From JAIXWP01 sp965247015 (lineage in GTDB: Bacteria; Bacteroidota; Bacteroidia; Flavobacteriales_D; Sanyastnellaceae), in NCBI GenBank assembly GCA_965247015.1, contig CBDFGG010000004.1, forward strand, positions 682,001 through 746,000: a DNA stretch of 64,000 nucleotides. Reading direction: 5' to 3'. The notes below the pieces were generated by a model that ran no database searches, was not told where the DNA came from, and saw only the letters and a list, made by a program, of their open reading frames with translations. Shown here piece after piece: positions 1 to 9,795 of the stretch (position 1 is its first letter; every line of letters begins with the position of its first letter). The translations under genes and the position numbers were made by a program.

Positions 1-1
1 C

Positions 2-3000
2 AACGTTAGAGCAAGAATTGAAACAGGTGGATCTATGTGGCAGGATCGTGCAACGAGCCGTGCAGCATACGAAGTGCCAATCAATGGAGGTGTATCCTCT
101 ATCTATTCTGGAGCACTTTGGATGGGTGGTGTATCGCCTGACCAACAGTTGAAGCTTGCAGCGGTGACTTTCCGTGCAGATGGTAACGACTTCTGGCCTG
201 GTCCACTAACCAATGATGGTACTGCAGAAATTTCAGAAAGCGTTTGTACTGCTTACGATAAGTTCTTCATCAGTACTCGTCAGGATGCACAATTACACCG
301 TGCGTACTACGACTGTATTGAAGCAGGAAATGATGATTGTGAGAATTACATCATGCCTTCTTATTTCAACGACTACCCAGCTCAAGGTAATCCTAGCCTT
401 GGACAAGACCTTTATCTTGCTCCATTCTATGACTATGATGATGATGGATTTTATGATCCTGGAAATGGTGACTATCCTTGGTATGACTTCTTGAAAGAAA
501 TTGACTGTAAGACTCGTACTCGTGAAAGTGTAGTTCCACTTTTCGGTGACCAAACCTACTATTGGATCTTCAATGACAAGGGTAACGTTCACTCTGAATC
601 TCTAGGTCAGCCAATCGGTATGGAAATCCGTGCTCAAGCTTTCGCATTCACAACGAATGACGAAGTGAACAACATGACATTCTACAACTATGTATTGATC
701 AACCAAGGTTCACAAACATTGACTGAAACTTATTTCGGTTCATGGGTTGACTCTGACTTGGGTAACTCTACGGATGACTATGTTGGTTGTGATGTTCAAC
801 GTGGTCTTGGTTATTGCTATAATGGTGATGCCAATGACGAAGCGGGTCCTGGTACTAACGGTTACGGATTGAATCCTCCAGCAGTTGGTGTTGACTTCTT
901 TGAAGGTCCTTACCAAGATGCTGACTTGAAAGACAATCCACTTACTGCAGACATTGCTTTGGCAGAAGCTGAAGATGGTATTCCTTATTCTGGTCTTGGT
1001 ATCGGATATGGTGATGACATTATCGATAACGAACGTTTCGGTATGCGCCGTTTCGTTTACTACAACATTGGAACTAACCCTATTAATGGTGACCCAGACA
1101 ACGCTCCTGACTACTATAACTATATGCGTGGTATTTGGAAGAACGGTCAAGTAATGAAATACGGTGGTACTGGTGTTACTGGTACTTCAGGAGTTACTGA
1201 CGTTGACGCTGGATATATGTTCCCTGGTGACACTGACCCACTTAACTGGGGTACTGACGGAACTGAAATGCCTGACTGGTCAGAGGAATCATCAGGAAAC
1301 CCTGCTGGTGACCGTCGTTTTATCCAGTCTGCTGGTCCTTTCACTCTTTTACCTGGTGACTACAACAACATTACTGTAGGTGTGGTATGGGCTAGAAGTC
1401 TAAGTGGAGATCCTCTTGCATCAGTTCAATTGCTTCGTGATGCAGATGACAAAGCACAAGCTTTGTTCGATAACTGTTTCGAACTTGTTTCTGGTCCAGA
1501 TGCTCCAGACGTTACAGTTCGTGAATTAGAAAACGAATTGATTTTGATGCTAGGTAACGAAAGTACTATCAGCAATAACTACAATGAGACTTATGTAGAA
1601 TTTGACGCTTCTATTCCTGAAAGCATTGTATCTCTTGGTTTGACTTTCACACCAGAACAACGTTCATATCAGTTTGAAGGGTACATGGTATATCAACTCT
1701 TGAATGCAGAGGTAAGTCCAGACGAATTGGGTGATATTACTCGCGCTCGTTTGATCGCTCAGTGTGACCTTGAGAATGATGTAACAAACATTATTAATTA
1801 TGATTTCGATTCTGAAATTGGCCTGCCAGTTCCATCTTTGGAAGTAAGCGGAGCTAACGAAGGACTTCAACGTTCTTTCAGAATTACTGAAGACCAATTT
1901 GCTACAGGTTCTAAGACACTTGTAAACCACAAGACTTACTACTTCATGGCAATTGCTTACGGTTATAATAACTACTTACCTTATAACACTGAAACAAGAA
2001 GCGGTCAAGCTCGTGCTTTCATCTCTTCTCGTAAGTCTCCTACCGGATCTATTCAAGTAATTGCTGCTATTCCTCACAAACCAAATCCAGAAAATGGAGG
2101 TACTATTCAAAACAGTACTTATGGTCAAGGAATCGCGATCACTAGAATTGAAGGTAAAGGCCATGGAATGAACAACGTTATCGTTTCAGCTGAATCAGAA
2201 AGAGAAATTCTTGAAAATGGTACTGCTGACGAATTAACTTACGCTCCAGGTGGTGCACCAGTTGAAGTTAAAGTAGTAGATCCACTTCGTGTGCAAGATG
2301 CTGAATTCGAACTTCGCCTAAGAGGCCCTGAAGATTTGAACGAAGATGATCCAGACTCTTTACGTTGGGAATTAACCAACCTCACTACAGGTGAAACAAT
2401 TCCTCACTATCGCAGCTTCAGAATTGCAAGTGAAGATGTATTGATTGACTATGGTATTTCAATTAATTGGGGTACTTACGGATATCCAATTATTTCAGAA
2501 GATGTGCCTAGCGGGTTTATTCCAGAAGTCATTTCTTCTACACTTACATTCTCTGATCCTAATAGAGCTTGGTTAACAGGTATTCCAGACCAAGAAGGTG
2601 AAAGTGAATTGAACTGGATTCGTTCAGGATCTGATGCAGTTGTGACCGACAACCCAGCAGAACAGAACATCTTCGCTGACTATTATGGTAACGCTCCTGG
2701 GGTAACAACTGAAGCAGCTGACCCAGATCAGATTTATGAAGACATCCTTGGCGGAACTTGGGCTCCTTATGGTCTCGTTTCATACTCACAAGTTGATAAT
2801 GGAACTTATTATGTGAATGCTGCTCCAGCAGGTGGTATCGTGAGCTTAACTAACTTCAACGATGCAACTCCTGTCGTAAACAGTATCTTTAATACAGGTA
2901 CTTTGAAGCCATTCGCTCGTTTGGAAAGACTTCCAAGTGTAGATGTAGTATTTACATCTGATAAGAGCAAATGGACACGTTGCCCAGTTCTTGAAATGCA

Positions 3001-4027
3001 AAGCAACCCTTCTCTTGCTCAAGGCTTCGCAGGTGAAACTTATTCTAAATCTAGATTGAGAAGAAGTGCTTCTGTAGATAAGAATGGTAAGAAAGCTGGA
3101 GATGATGGATATAACGATGCGGAAGGAACACTTAACGGCGCTCAAACTACCGGTATGGGTTGGTTCCCTGGTTATGCAATAGACGTTAACACTGGTGAAC
3201 GTTTGAATATGGCTTTCGGTGAAGATAGCTGGTTAGTTGCAGACAATGGACGCGACATGATTTGGAATCCAACCGGAAACCTGTTGAGCTCTTCTGGTTC
3301 TAGCATCTTCGGTGGTCAGCACTGGATCTATGTATTCCGCAATTTGCAATACGAAGAGAACTCTACAAACACTACGTTTATGCCACGTTATGACCAAGGT
3401 CAACACATGTATAACGTATTGAATGCATCTCCAATTAACAATACTAACTGGAAGAGAGTTTTTGCCTCTGCTGCTTGGGTTGGATCAGCATTAACTTTTG
3501 CTCCGCTATTGAGTGTTGAAGAAGGAATCATTCCAACTGAAACACGCGTTAGCATTCGTGTAAGTAAAGTTTATGAGCGTTATGCTAATGCTACTCCTAC
3601 TTTGACTAATCCATCTTCAAATGGAGCAGTTAATGGATGGAGAAACTTGTATCGCTTTAGCACAAAAGGATTGAATCCATCATTCAACAGTACTGCTACT
3701 TTGGAAAGTAATCTTGATTACATCAATGTGGTTCCTAATCCATACTATGCATTCAGCACGTATGAGCCAGGTAAACTTGATAACATCGTTAAGATTACCA
3801 ACCTACCAGAGATTTGTACAGTAACTATCTATGATATGAATGGTACCCTAGTACGTCAGTACAAGAAAGGTGACCCACTCACTTCATTGAATTGGGACTT
3901 GAAAAATGCTAAGAACATTCCAATCGGAAGTGGAACTTACATTATTCACGTTGATGTACCAGGTGTTGGAGAGAAGATTCTCAAGTGGTTTGGTATCATG
4001 AGACCAATTGACCTTGATCGTTTCTAA
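2..4027 (+). CDS. Very large secreted/surface protein, 5' end outside the window
   Basis: The reading frame is open from base 2 to a TAA at 4025-4027. The first ATG (base 35) is preceded by sense codons, so this is the C-terminal ~1341 residues of a longer gene whose signal peptide lies off the left edge. The protein is rich in Gly, Asn, Asp, Thr and aromatic residues with few Lys, as in exported Bacteroidota proteins. The last ~100 residues begin with a VVPNPYYAF motif, continue with IYDMNG and end in GIMRPIDLDRF. This has the VxPNP...IYDxxG layout of a T9SS sorting domain, but the terminus is longer and less basic than ordinary type A domains. A PorV/PorQ-like barrel follows 33 bp downstream, suggesting a cargo/partner operon. 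I recognise no enzymatic domain. Function is unknown; secretion is inferred. Confidence 0.8.
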   Translation, partial: NVRARIETGGSMWQDRATSRAAYEVPINGGVSSIYSGALWMGGVSPDQQLKLAAVTFRADGNDFWPGPLTNDGTAEISESVCTAYDKFFISTRQDAQLHRAYYDCIEAGNDDCENYIMPSYFNDYPAQGNPSLGQDLYLAPFYDYDDDGFYDPGNGDYPWYDFLKEIDCKTRTRESVVPLFGDQTYYWIFNDKGNVHSESLGQPIGMEIRAQAFAFTTNDEVNNMTFYNYVLINQGSQTLTETYFGSWVDSDLGNSTDDYVGCDVQRGLGYCYNGDANDEAGPGTNGYGLNPPAVGVDFFEGPYQDADLKDNPLTADIALAEAEDGIPYSGLGIGYGDDIIDNERFGMRRFVYYNIGTNPINGDPDNAPDYYNYMRGIWKNGQVMKYGGTGVTGTSGVTDVDAGYMFPGDTDPLNWGTDGTEMPDWSEESSGNPAGDRRFIQSAGPFTLLPGDYNNITVGVVWARSLSGDPLASVQLLRDADDKAQALFDNCFELVSGPDAPDVTVRELENELILMLGNESTISNNYNETYVEFDASIPESIVSLGLTFTPEQRSYQFEGYMVYQLLNAEVSPDELGDITRARLIAQCDLENDVTNIINYDFDSEIGLPVPSLEVSGANEGLQRSFRITEDQFATGSKTLVNHKTYYFMAIAYGYNNYLPYNTETRSGQARAFISSRKSPTGSIQVIAAIPHKPNPENGGTIQNSTYGQGIAITRIEGKGHGMNNVIVSAESEREILENGTADELTYAPGGAPVEVKVVDPLRVQDAEFELRLRGPEDLNEDDPDSLRWELTNLTTGETIPHYRSFRIASEDVLIDYGISINWGTYGYPIISEDVPSGFIPEVISSTLTFSDPNRAWLTGIPDQEGESELNWIRSGSDAVVTDNPAEQNIFADYYGNAPGVTTEAADPDQIYEDILGGTWAPYGLVSYSQVDNGTYYVNAAPAGGIVSLTNFNDATPVVNSIFNTGTLKPFARLERLPSVDVVFTSDKSKWTRCPVLEMQSNPSLAQGFAGETYSKSRLRRSASVDKNGKKAGDDGYNDAEGTLNGAQTTGMGWFPGYAIDVNTGERLNMAFGEDSWLVADNGRDMIWNPTGNLLSSSGSSIFGGQHWIYVFRNLQYEENSTNTTFMPRYDQGQHMYNVLNASPINNTNWKRVFASAAWVGSALTFAPLLSVEEGIIPTETRVSIRVSKVYERYANATPTLTNPSSNGAVNGWRNLYRFSTKGLNPSFNSTATLESNLDYINVVPNPYYAFSTYEPGKLDNIVKITNLPEICTVTIYDMNGTLVRQYKKGDPLTSLNWDLKNAKNIPIGSGTYIIHVDVPGVGEKILKWFGIMRPIDLDRF

Positions 4028-4060
4028 ACCACAATTATCAATCAGAAAGAAATTACGCTT

Positions 4061-5095
4061 ATGAAAAAGCTTGCTATAATTTTTCTTACAACTATTACAG
4101 GATTGACGAGTGCGTTTGCTGGTAACCCAGACCGCGCAGGTTCTGCAGGTGCAGGTCACCTATTGGTTAATCCTTGGGCTCGTACTTCTGGATCTGCTGG
4201 TGCAGGAATGGCTTCAATCAATGGTATTGAAGCAACATTCTTGAACCCTGCTGGTCTTGCCTTCACTCGCAAAACTGAACTGGTATTCACTAATACGCAG
4301 TACCTTGTTGGAACTGGTATCAAATTGAATGCTTTTGGTTTTGGTCAGAAAGTAGGTGAAAGTGGAGCGCTCGGTTTATCTGTAACCAACATGAACTTTG
4401 GTGATTTGGATATCACTACAGAAGCACTTCCTGAAGGTGGTATTGGTACATTTTCCCCAACATACACAAACATCGCTTTGTCTTATGCAAAAGGTTTCTC
4501 GAATAGCATCTACGGCGGTCTTACCGTTAGAATGATATCTGAAGCGATCTACAATGCAAAAGCTCAAGGATTCACTTTCGATGCTGGTATTCGCTATGTT
4601 ACTGGTGAAAAAGATAATGTACGCTTCGGTATCGCTTTGCGTAACGTAGGACCTCCTATGCGCTACAGAGGTGATGGTTTGAGTACTGCAGCTAACGTAG
4701 CAAGCAATGGAACACAGTTGACTGTTGAACAACGTTCAGATAAATATGAAATGCCTTCACTAGTTAACGTAGGTTTCGCGTACGATTTCCTTTTCAACGA
4801 CAAAATGAAATTGACTACGGATGCGTCATTTACATCCAACTCTTTCACGAAAGACCAATTTGGTCTAGGTGCACAGTTTGGATTCCGCGAGCGTTTCTTC
4901 CTTCGTGCTGGTTATATGTTTGACCGCGGTGGTGAAGACGATGCTAGAACAACTGTTTATACTGGCCCAACTGCCGGTGCTACAGTTCAGATTCCAGTGG
5001 GTGCAAATGAAACCAACATTGGTTTGGATTACAGCTATCGTGTAACCAATCCATTTGGTGGCGTTCACAGCATTGGAGTGCATATCGCGCTATAA
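4061..5095 (+). CDS. PorV/PorQ-family outer-membrane beta-barrel protein
   Basis: The 344-residue protein has a signal peptide at about residues 1-20, cut after AFA. Next comes the family's N-terminal pattern: a GSAGAGMAS stretch followed by a TFLNPAGLAF motif at roughly residues 60-70. The rest is alternating short hydrophobic strands typical of FadL-like 14-stranded barrels, ending in a strand with terminal Leu (HIGVHIAL). PorV in the T9SS shuttles cargo to the sortase PorU. This paralogue lies directly behind a giant putative cargo gene and probably serves it. True PorV/LptO identity cannot be settled by eye, because the PorV/PorQ family has many members per genome. A strong terminator follows at 5125. 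Confidence 0.8.
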   Translation: MKKLAIIFLTTITGLTSAFAGNPDRAGSAGAGHLLVNPWARTSGSAGAGMASINGIEATFLNPAGLAFTRKTELVFTNTQYLVGTGIKLNAFGFGQKVGESGALGLSVTNMNFGDLDITTEALPEGGIGTFSPTYTNIALSYAKGFSNSIYGGLTVRMISEAIYNAKAQGFTFDAGIRYVTGEKDNVRFGIALRNVGPPMRYRGDGLSTAANVASNGTQLTVEQRSDKYEMPSLVNVGFAYDFLFNDKMKLTTDASFTSNSFTKDQFGLGAQFGFRERFFLRAGYMFDRGGEDDARTTVYTGPTAGATVQIPVGANETNIGLDYSYRVTNPFGGVHSIGVHIAL

Positions 5096-5124
5096 TATTA
5101 TTTTTTAATATATTTGTACTGAAT

Positions 5125-5153
5125 GAGAACCCCTATGGGGTTCTCTCTTTTTT
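5125..5153 (+). terminator. Rho-independent terminator
   Basis: A perfect 9-bp stem (GAGAACCCC / GGGGTTCTC) with a TAT loop is followed by TCTTTTTT. It closes the operon of the giant protein and the PorV-like barrel and isolates it from greA. Confidence 0.9.
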
Positions 5154-5175
5154 AGAATACTTAAAGTTTACTACA

Positions 5176-5652
5176 ATGGCTTCACAAGTCGCATACTATA
5201 CAGCGGAAGGTTTGAAAAAACTGAAAGATGATCTGCATCAACTCAAGACTGTAGAACGTCCTAAAATTTCTCAGCAAATTGCAGAAGCACGCGATAAGGG
5301 TGACCTCTCAGAAAATGCAGAGTATGATGCTGCTAAAGAAGCTCAAGGGCTTCTAGAAGCACGTATTGCTAAAATGGAAGACCTTGTTGCCAACGCTCGT
5401 CTTGTTGATGAGTCGCAACTTGATAATTCTAAAGTTTTTATTCTTTCTAAAGTGAAAATTAAAAACGCCAATACAAATGCTATTGTAGAATATACGCTCG
5501 TGGCTGAAAATGAAGCCAACCTAGCAGATAAAAAGATTTCTGTTGACTCACCTATCGGTAAAGGACTACTCGGTAAGAAAGTTGGTGATGTTGCTGAAGT
5601 CAAAGTGCCAGCAGGAGTTTTAAAGCTTGAAGTACTAGAAATTTCTAGATAA
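5176..5652 (+). CDS. greA: Transcription elongation factor GreA
   Basis: The 158 residues match the usual GreA length. The N-terminal coiled coil contains the family hallmark DLSENAEYDAAKE at about residues 41-53, whose acidic tip enters the RNA polymerase secondary channel and stimulates cleavage of backtracked RNA. The C-terminal part has the FKBP-like domain with the SPIGKGLLGKKVGD pattern. The start is ATG at 5176, just after the terminator. The HIT-family gene begins 1 nt after the stop codon, so the two are co-transcribed. Confidence 0.97.
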   Translation: MASQVAYYTAEGLKKLKDDLHQLKTVERPKISQQIAEARDKGDLSENAEYDAAKEAQGLLEARIAKMEDLVANARLVDESQLDNSKVFILSKVKIKNANTNAIVEYTLVAENEANLADKKISVDSPIGKGLLGKKVGDVAEVKVPAGVLKLEVLEISR

Positions 5653-5653
5653 A

Positions 5654-6043
5654 ATGGCAACCATTTTTTCCAAAATAATCAATGGAGAAATCCCATGCTA
5701 CAAAGTAGCTGAGAACCATCAGTTCTTAGCTTTTCTAGATATACTCCCATTTGCTAAAGGTCATTGTCTTGTGATTCCTAAAAAAGAAGTTGATTACTAC
5801 TTTGACATGGATGATCAAATGATGACAGACATCAATCTATTCGCTAAAGAAGTAGCTATTAAGATTAAGAAAGTAGTGCCTTGTATCAAAATAGGCGTTG
5901 CTGTAATTGGACTCGAAGTGCCTCACGCGCATATTCACTTAGTACCGATGAATTCAGTAAGTGACCTTAATTTTTCTAAAGAAAGAATCAAAATGACTCC
6001 TCAAGAATTCGAAACTCTTGCGGCAGAAATTTCCAAAGCATAA
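5654..6043 (+). CDS. HIT-family nucleotide hydrolase/transferase
   Basis: This 129-residue protein carries the histidine triad as PHAHIHLVP near residues 90-98 and the family N-terminus with FSKIINGEIPCYKV. HIT proteins hydrolyse or transfer nucleotides from dinucleoside or aminoacyl-adenylate substrates; the middle His is the nucleophile. The length and sequence fit the Hint/HinT-like bacterial branch. Only 1 nt separates it from greA. It converges with the response regulator at 6045, also with a 1-nt gap. The physiological substrate cannot be told from sequence. Confidence 0.93.
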   Translation: MATIFSKIINGEIPCYKVAENHQFLAFLDILPFAKGHCLVIPKKEVDYYFDMDDQMMTDINLFAKEVAIKIKKVVPCIKIGVAVIGLEVPHAHIHLVPMNSVSDLNFSKERIKMTPQEFETLAAEISKA

Positions 6044-6044
6044 G

Positions 6045-6461
6045 CTACACTACACGCTCAGCATTAAATTTTCCTAACATCTTTACAAGGTCATCCGAGC
6101 GCATTGGCTTGACAACATAGTCGCTGATTTCGGCATATGACTTTGCTTTATTGATATCCAATTCGCTCACGCTGGAACTTACCATATAAATAGTAATTTG
6201 CTTGTTGATGCGTGGCTTCAATCGTACGAATTCATCCATGAACTGCCATCCGTCCAAAACAGGCATATTGATATCAAGTAAAATCACGTCTGGAATTCTT
6301 TCTGGAGTCTCAACTAATGGAAGTATATAATCCAACGCCTCTTGACCATTTAAAAAAACGAGGAGTTCATCTGAAAACGAATTCATCTCCATTAGCTTCG
6401 ATAGGCCGAATACAAAAATTCGATCGTCGTCTACAATACTTGCAATTGGGATAGGTTTCAT
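6045..6461 (-). CDS. Single-domain response regulator (CheY-like receiver)
   Basis: The 138 residues form one receiver domain: acidic pocket D11-D12-D13, phospho-acceptor D63 in the LLDINMPVLDG motif, and the conserved Lys in YVVKPM. There is no output domain, so it acts by protein contact or as a phosphorelay intermediate. Its ATG overlaps the stop codon of the upstream histidine kinase (ATGA overlap), indicating translational coupling with that kinase, its likely phosphodonor. Confidence 0.93.
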   Translation of the reverse strand: MKPIPIASIVDDDRIFVFGLSKLMEMNSFSDELLVFLNGQEALDYILPLVETPERIPDVILLDINMPVLDGWQFMDEFVRLKPRINKQITIYMVSSSVSELDINKAKSYAEISDYVVKPMRSDDLVKMLGKFNAERVV

Positions 6462-8734
6462 GGCACTACTATTTTTATGGTTGTTCCTTTATCTTTTTCG
6501 CTGTCGATATTGATTCTCCCTCCCATTGCTTCCACCTGATTTTTCGTTATAAATAACCCTAATCCCTTCGCATCAGCGTTGCCATGGAATGTCTTGTATA
6601 ACCCAAAAACCCTGTCTCCATATTTCTGCAAATCCAGCCCTAGCCCATTATCTTGTACAAGAATTTCAATTCCTTCTTTTACTTTATATGCACTAACAAC
6701 GATATGTAAGAAACGATCTGGAGATCGATATTTTATACAATTACTCAATAGATTCAAAAGCGTGCTCTCCAAATAAGCTGGATTAAAATCAACAGTAAAA
6801 TCCTCTTGAAAATTAAATTCAATCGTAGCATTAGAACTACTGATATCACCCTTCAATAATAAGATAATGTTATCCAATGCTTCTTTTAAAACAATTGTCT
6901 TTTTATAGATACTCGAATTCAATTGAATACTCACCACTTCATTCAAATTGGTGATAGTTTCCGCGAGCTTATGAGTGACCATTCTAATCTGACCGAGAAT
7001 TTCCTTCTTCTCTTCTTCAGAATTTGTCATATCGAGAAGACTAAACATCAACTCAAAATTTCCACTATGCGATCTTAGGTTATGGGAAATAATATGAGCA
7101 AAACTTAATAATCTTTTATTCTGCTCAGCTGCTAAGTCCAAGGTATGGCGAAGCTGATCCATCGTCTCCTTTTGAAGAGTAATGTCCACAGTAGTGCCAA
7201 TAATCCTTCTAGGTTTTTTTTCAGAAATGAATTCGATTGCCTTGCCCTTGGATACGACCCACTTGTAATTGCCAAGTTTATCTTTAATGCGATGTTCCGT
7301 TTCGAAGAATGCACGCTCTCCTGAAATGTGAAGCTTTAGCGCATGATAGAATCCATCCAAATCCTCTGGGTGAATTCTCCCTTCCCATTCAAATGTTGTA
7401 TTACCAATCTCCTCTTCATTGTATCCTATGATTTCTTTCCATTTTCTACTAAAGAAAATAATTCTGTTCACGACATCCCAATCCCACACTCCATTCTCAG
7501 ACCCCTCTAATGCAAATTGCCAGCGCTGTTCGCTTTTCTTCAACTCATCCTTTGCGCGTTGCATCACACTTATATCCACCGCAACTATGATATATCCAGA
7601 AATATAGCCTTCACTATTTTTCACTTCTGAAACAGTGAGCTGAACAGGAACGCTTTCCCCATCCTTTTTCAAATAAGTCCATTGCATGGACGTGTCAGAG
7701 AAGTATTCAATTACTCCTTTGAAAATATCAAATCCATTGAAAACTCTTGAAGTGTGCTTTGACAGCTTCTTTGATAAATTTTCTAGCTCCTCTTTTCTAT
7801 GAAGAAAGATGGGGGAATGCACACCAATCACTTCACTTGATCGATAGCCCGTCAGTTTTTCTGCGCCTGGACTAAAAATATTGATAATACCATTTAGGTC
7901 CGTGGCAATGATGGAAACATCCTTACCGGCGAAAAGAATAGCCTCAAGTCTCTTGCTTGTTTGATACAGCTCCTCTTGCGATTTTTTGAATGCTGTTACA
8001 TCTTGGATTTGGCTGATGAAATGGACGGGCTTACCATTTTGGTCGCGCACCAAAGAGACACTTAACAGACCATAGACAATATTTCCATTCTTATGAAAAT
8101 ATCGTTTCTCCATCTGATAAGAATTAATCATCCCCTCCAACGTCGCTTGCACTTGTAGCAAGTCTGCCTCCAGATCGTCTGGATAAGTAATATCTTGAAA
8201 ACGAAGCATGCTCAACTCTTCGGAACTATAGCCAAAGAGTTCGGCGATACGCTTATTGATTCTGAGCCATTTTCCATCTAAGTCTATGATGGCCATACCT
8301 ACCGCAGAGTTTTCAAATGCACCTTTAAAACGCTCTTCGCTCAGGGCTAAGAACGCCTCACTCTGTCTTTGATGACTAACATCAAAAATGCATCCTACAA
8401 ATCGCGCTGGTCGATTATCGGCTGTCCATTCAATTATTTCTCCGCTGAATTTTCCCCAAAATAGAAAACCATTCTTTCGATGAAACTTACACTCCCCTTC
8501 GAATGAAATATGGCCTTTTGAGGAAACAACATCACTTAGTAATCCCTCCACACGAAAGCGATCATCAGGATGAACCAATGCTATCCAATCTTCAATAGAT
8601 CTGATCTGAAGATCAGGCCATTCAAAAATTTGCATTAGCACATCGCTGAGCTCAAAATTGGAATTTAGGAAATCAAGATCCCAAAAACCAGCCTTGGCAT
8701 TCCGTAGAATAGCTTTGTAGGGGTTTGTGTTCAA
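6458..8734 (-). CDS. Soluble multi-PAS sensor histidine kinase
   Basis: The 758-residue protein has no signal peptide or membrane helix, so it senses a cytoplasmic signal. Four PAS/PAC repeats lie at roughly 5-120, 130-250, 260-395 and 400-525. A HisKA-like helix follows, with the phospho-acceptor His in HIISHNLRSH (about residue 550), then a HATPase_c domain with an N box (LLNLLSNCIKYR), G1 (DNGLGLD) and G2 (KGLGLFITK). The only usable start is TTG at 8732-8734: an in-frame stop lies three codons upstream and the next in-frame ATG would cut into the first PAS. It is coupled to the receiver gene by an ATGA overlap. Ligand unknown. Confidence 0.92.
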   Translation of the reverse strand: MNTNPYKAILRNAKAGFWDLDFLNSNFELSDVLMQIFEWPDLQIRSIEDWIALVHPDDRFRVEGLLSDVVSSKGHISFEGECKFHRKNGFLFWGKFSGEIIEWTADNRPARFVGCIFDVSHQRQSEAFLALSEERFKGAFENSAVGMAIIDLDGKWLRINKRIAELFGYSSEELSMLRFQDITYPDDLEADLLQVQATLEGMINSYQMEKRYFHKNGNIVYGLLSVSLVRDQNGKPVHFISQIQDVTAFKKSQEELYQTSKRLEAILFAGKDVSIIATDLNGIINIFSPGAEKLTGYRSSEVIGVHSPIFLHRKEELENLSKKLSKHTSRVFNGFDIFKGVIEYFSDTSMQWTYLKKDGESVPVQLTVSEVKNSEGYISGYIIVAVDISVMQRAKDELKKSEQRWQFALEGSENGVWDWDVVNRIIFFSRKWKEIIGYNEEEIGNTTFEWEGRIHPEDLDGFYHALKLHISGERAFFETEHRIKDKLGNYKWVVSKGKAIEFISEKKPRRIIGTTVDITLQKETMDQLRHTLDLAAEQNKRLLSFAHIISHNLRSHSGNFELMFSLLDMTNSEEEKKEILGQIRMVTHKLAETITNLNEVVSIQLNSSIYKKTIVLKEALDNIILLLKGDISSSNATIEFNFQEDFTVDFNPAYLESTLLNLLSNCIKYRSPDRFLHIVVSAYKVKEGIEILVQDNGLGLDLQKYGDRVFGLYKTFHGNADAKGLGLFITKNQVEAMGGRINIDSEKDKGTTIKIVVP

Positions 8735-8784
8735 TAGCGGTCAGCCTAATAACAGGTAGTATAAGTGTAGTATATCTTGGACAA

Positions 8785-8813
8785 GATAAAAAAAAATCGG
8801 ACATTGTCCGATT
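8785..8813 (-). terminator. Terminator of the hemB operon
   Basis: On the minus strand an 8-bp stem, AATCGGAC / GTCCGATT, with a 3-nt loop is followed by a run of T residues. The stem overlaps the hemB stop codon at 8812-8814. Confidence 0.8.
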
Positions 8814-9795
8814 ATTCTATCACTCCGTCTTTTTTTAGTTGAGCATATTCCTTTGCAAAATAACTTAGAATGATATCTGCACCCGCCCTGCGCATGCTTA
8901 ATATCATTTCCGGCATTGCTCTATTGTAATCCAACCAACCATTTTGAGCAGCGGCCTTTAGCATAGCAAATTCGCCACTGACATTATATGCACTTACAGG
9001 TACATCGTAATTCTGCTTCAATAAAGCAATTACATCTAGATAAGCAAGTGCCGGTTTTACCATAATGACATCTGCTCCCTCTTCAATATCAAGTGTAGCC
9101 TCTCTCAATGCCTCTATTTTATTGGCAGGATCCATTTGATAGGTCTTCTTATCACCTGACTTTGGAGCTGAGTCTAAAGCTTCTCTAAACGGTCCATAAA
9201 AGGCGCTTGCATATTTTGCTGTATACGACATGATACTAGTTCCAGTAAAACCATTATCATCCAAAGCCTCTCGAATGACACCGACTCTACCATCCATCAT
9301 ATCAGACGGACCTACGATATCGATACCGGCCTCCGCTTGAGCTACAGCCATTCTAGCCAAAATAGGAAGCGTTTCATCATTCACAATTTCTCCGTCTCTC
9401 ACCACTCCATCATGACCATCGCTGCTATACGGATCTAAAGCCACATCACTCATCAATGTGACAGAAGGAAATCTCTTCTTTACTTCTCTGATTGCACTTA
9501 AGTAAAAGTTTTTCGAGCTGTAACTGTAAGTTCCAAGCTGATCTTTCAAAGCATCTTCTACTGCAGGGAACAAGACAAAAGAATGAATGCCTAAGGCTAC
9601 ACATTCTTCTATTTCTTTCAACATTAAATCAAGCGACCAGCGATAGATACCAGGCATCGATGTAATCGGAATCTTTTGATTCACTCCATCTACCAAAAAC
9701 AAAGGATATATGAAGCATGAAAGGGAAACTTGCGTTTCCCTTACCATACTTCTTATCGTAGATGATTTTCTATTTCTTCTCGGACGAATATTCAT
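8812..9795 (-). CDS. hemB: Delta-aminolevulinic acid dehydratase (porphobilinogen synthase)
   Basis: HemB condenses two 5-aminolevulinates to porphobilinogen, the second committed step of tetrapyrrole synthesis. The 327 residues are the usual length. The two Schiff-base lysines are visible in the SYTAKYASAFYGPFR and IMVKPALAYLD motifs. The metal site reads DVALDPYSSDGHDG, with Asp where zinc-type enzymes have Cys, so it belongs to the Asp-rich, magnesium-dependent type. It is the last gene of a cluster that begins upstream with yidD and a lipoprotein; its ATG overlaps the lipoprotein's TAA by one base. The remaining early heme genes (hemA, hemC, hemD) lie 20 kb away. Confidence 0.97.
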   Translation of the reverse strand: MNIRPRRNRKSSTIRSMVRETQVSLSCFIYPLFLVDGVNQKIPITSMPGIYRWSLDLMLKEIEECVALGIHSFVLFPAVEDALKDQLGTYSYSSKNFYLSAIREVKKRFPSVTLMSDVALDPYSSDGHDGVVRDGEIVNDETLPILARMAVAQAEAGIDIVGPSDMMDGRVGVIREALDDNGFTGTSIMSYTAKYASAFYGPFREALDSAPKSGDKKTYQMDPANKIEALREATLDIEEGADVIMVKPALAYLDVIALLKQNYDVPVSAYNVSGEFAMLKAAAQNGWLDYNRAMPEMILSMRRAGADIILSYFAKEYAQLKKDGVIE

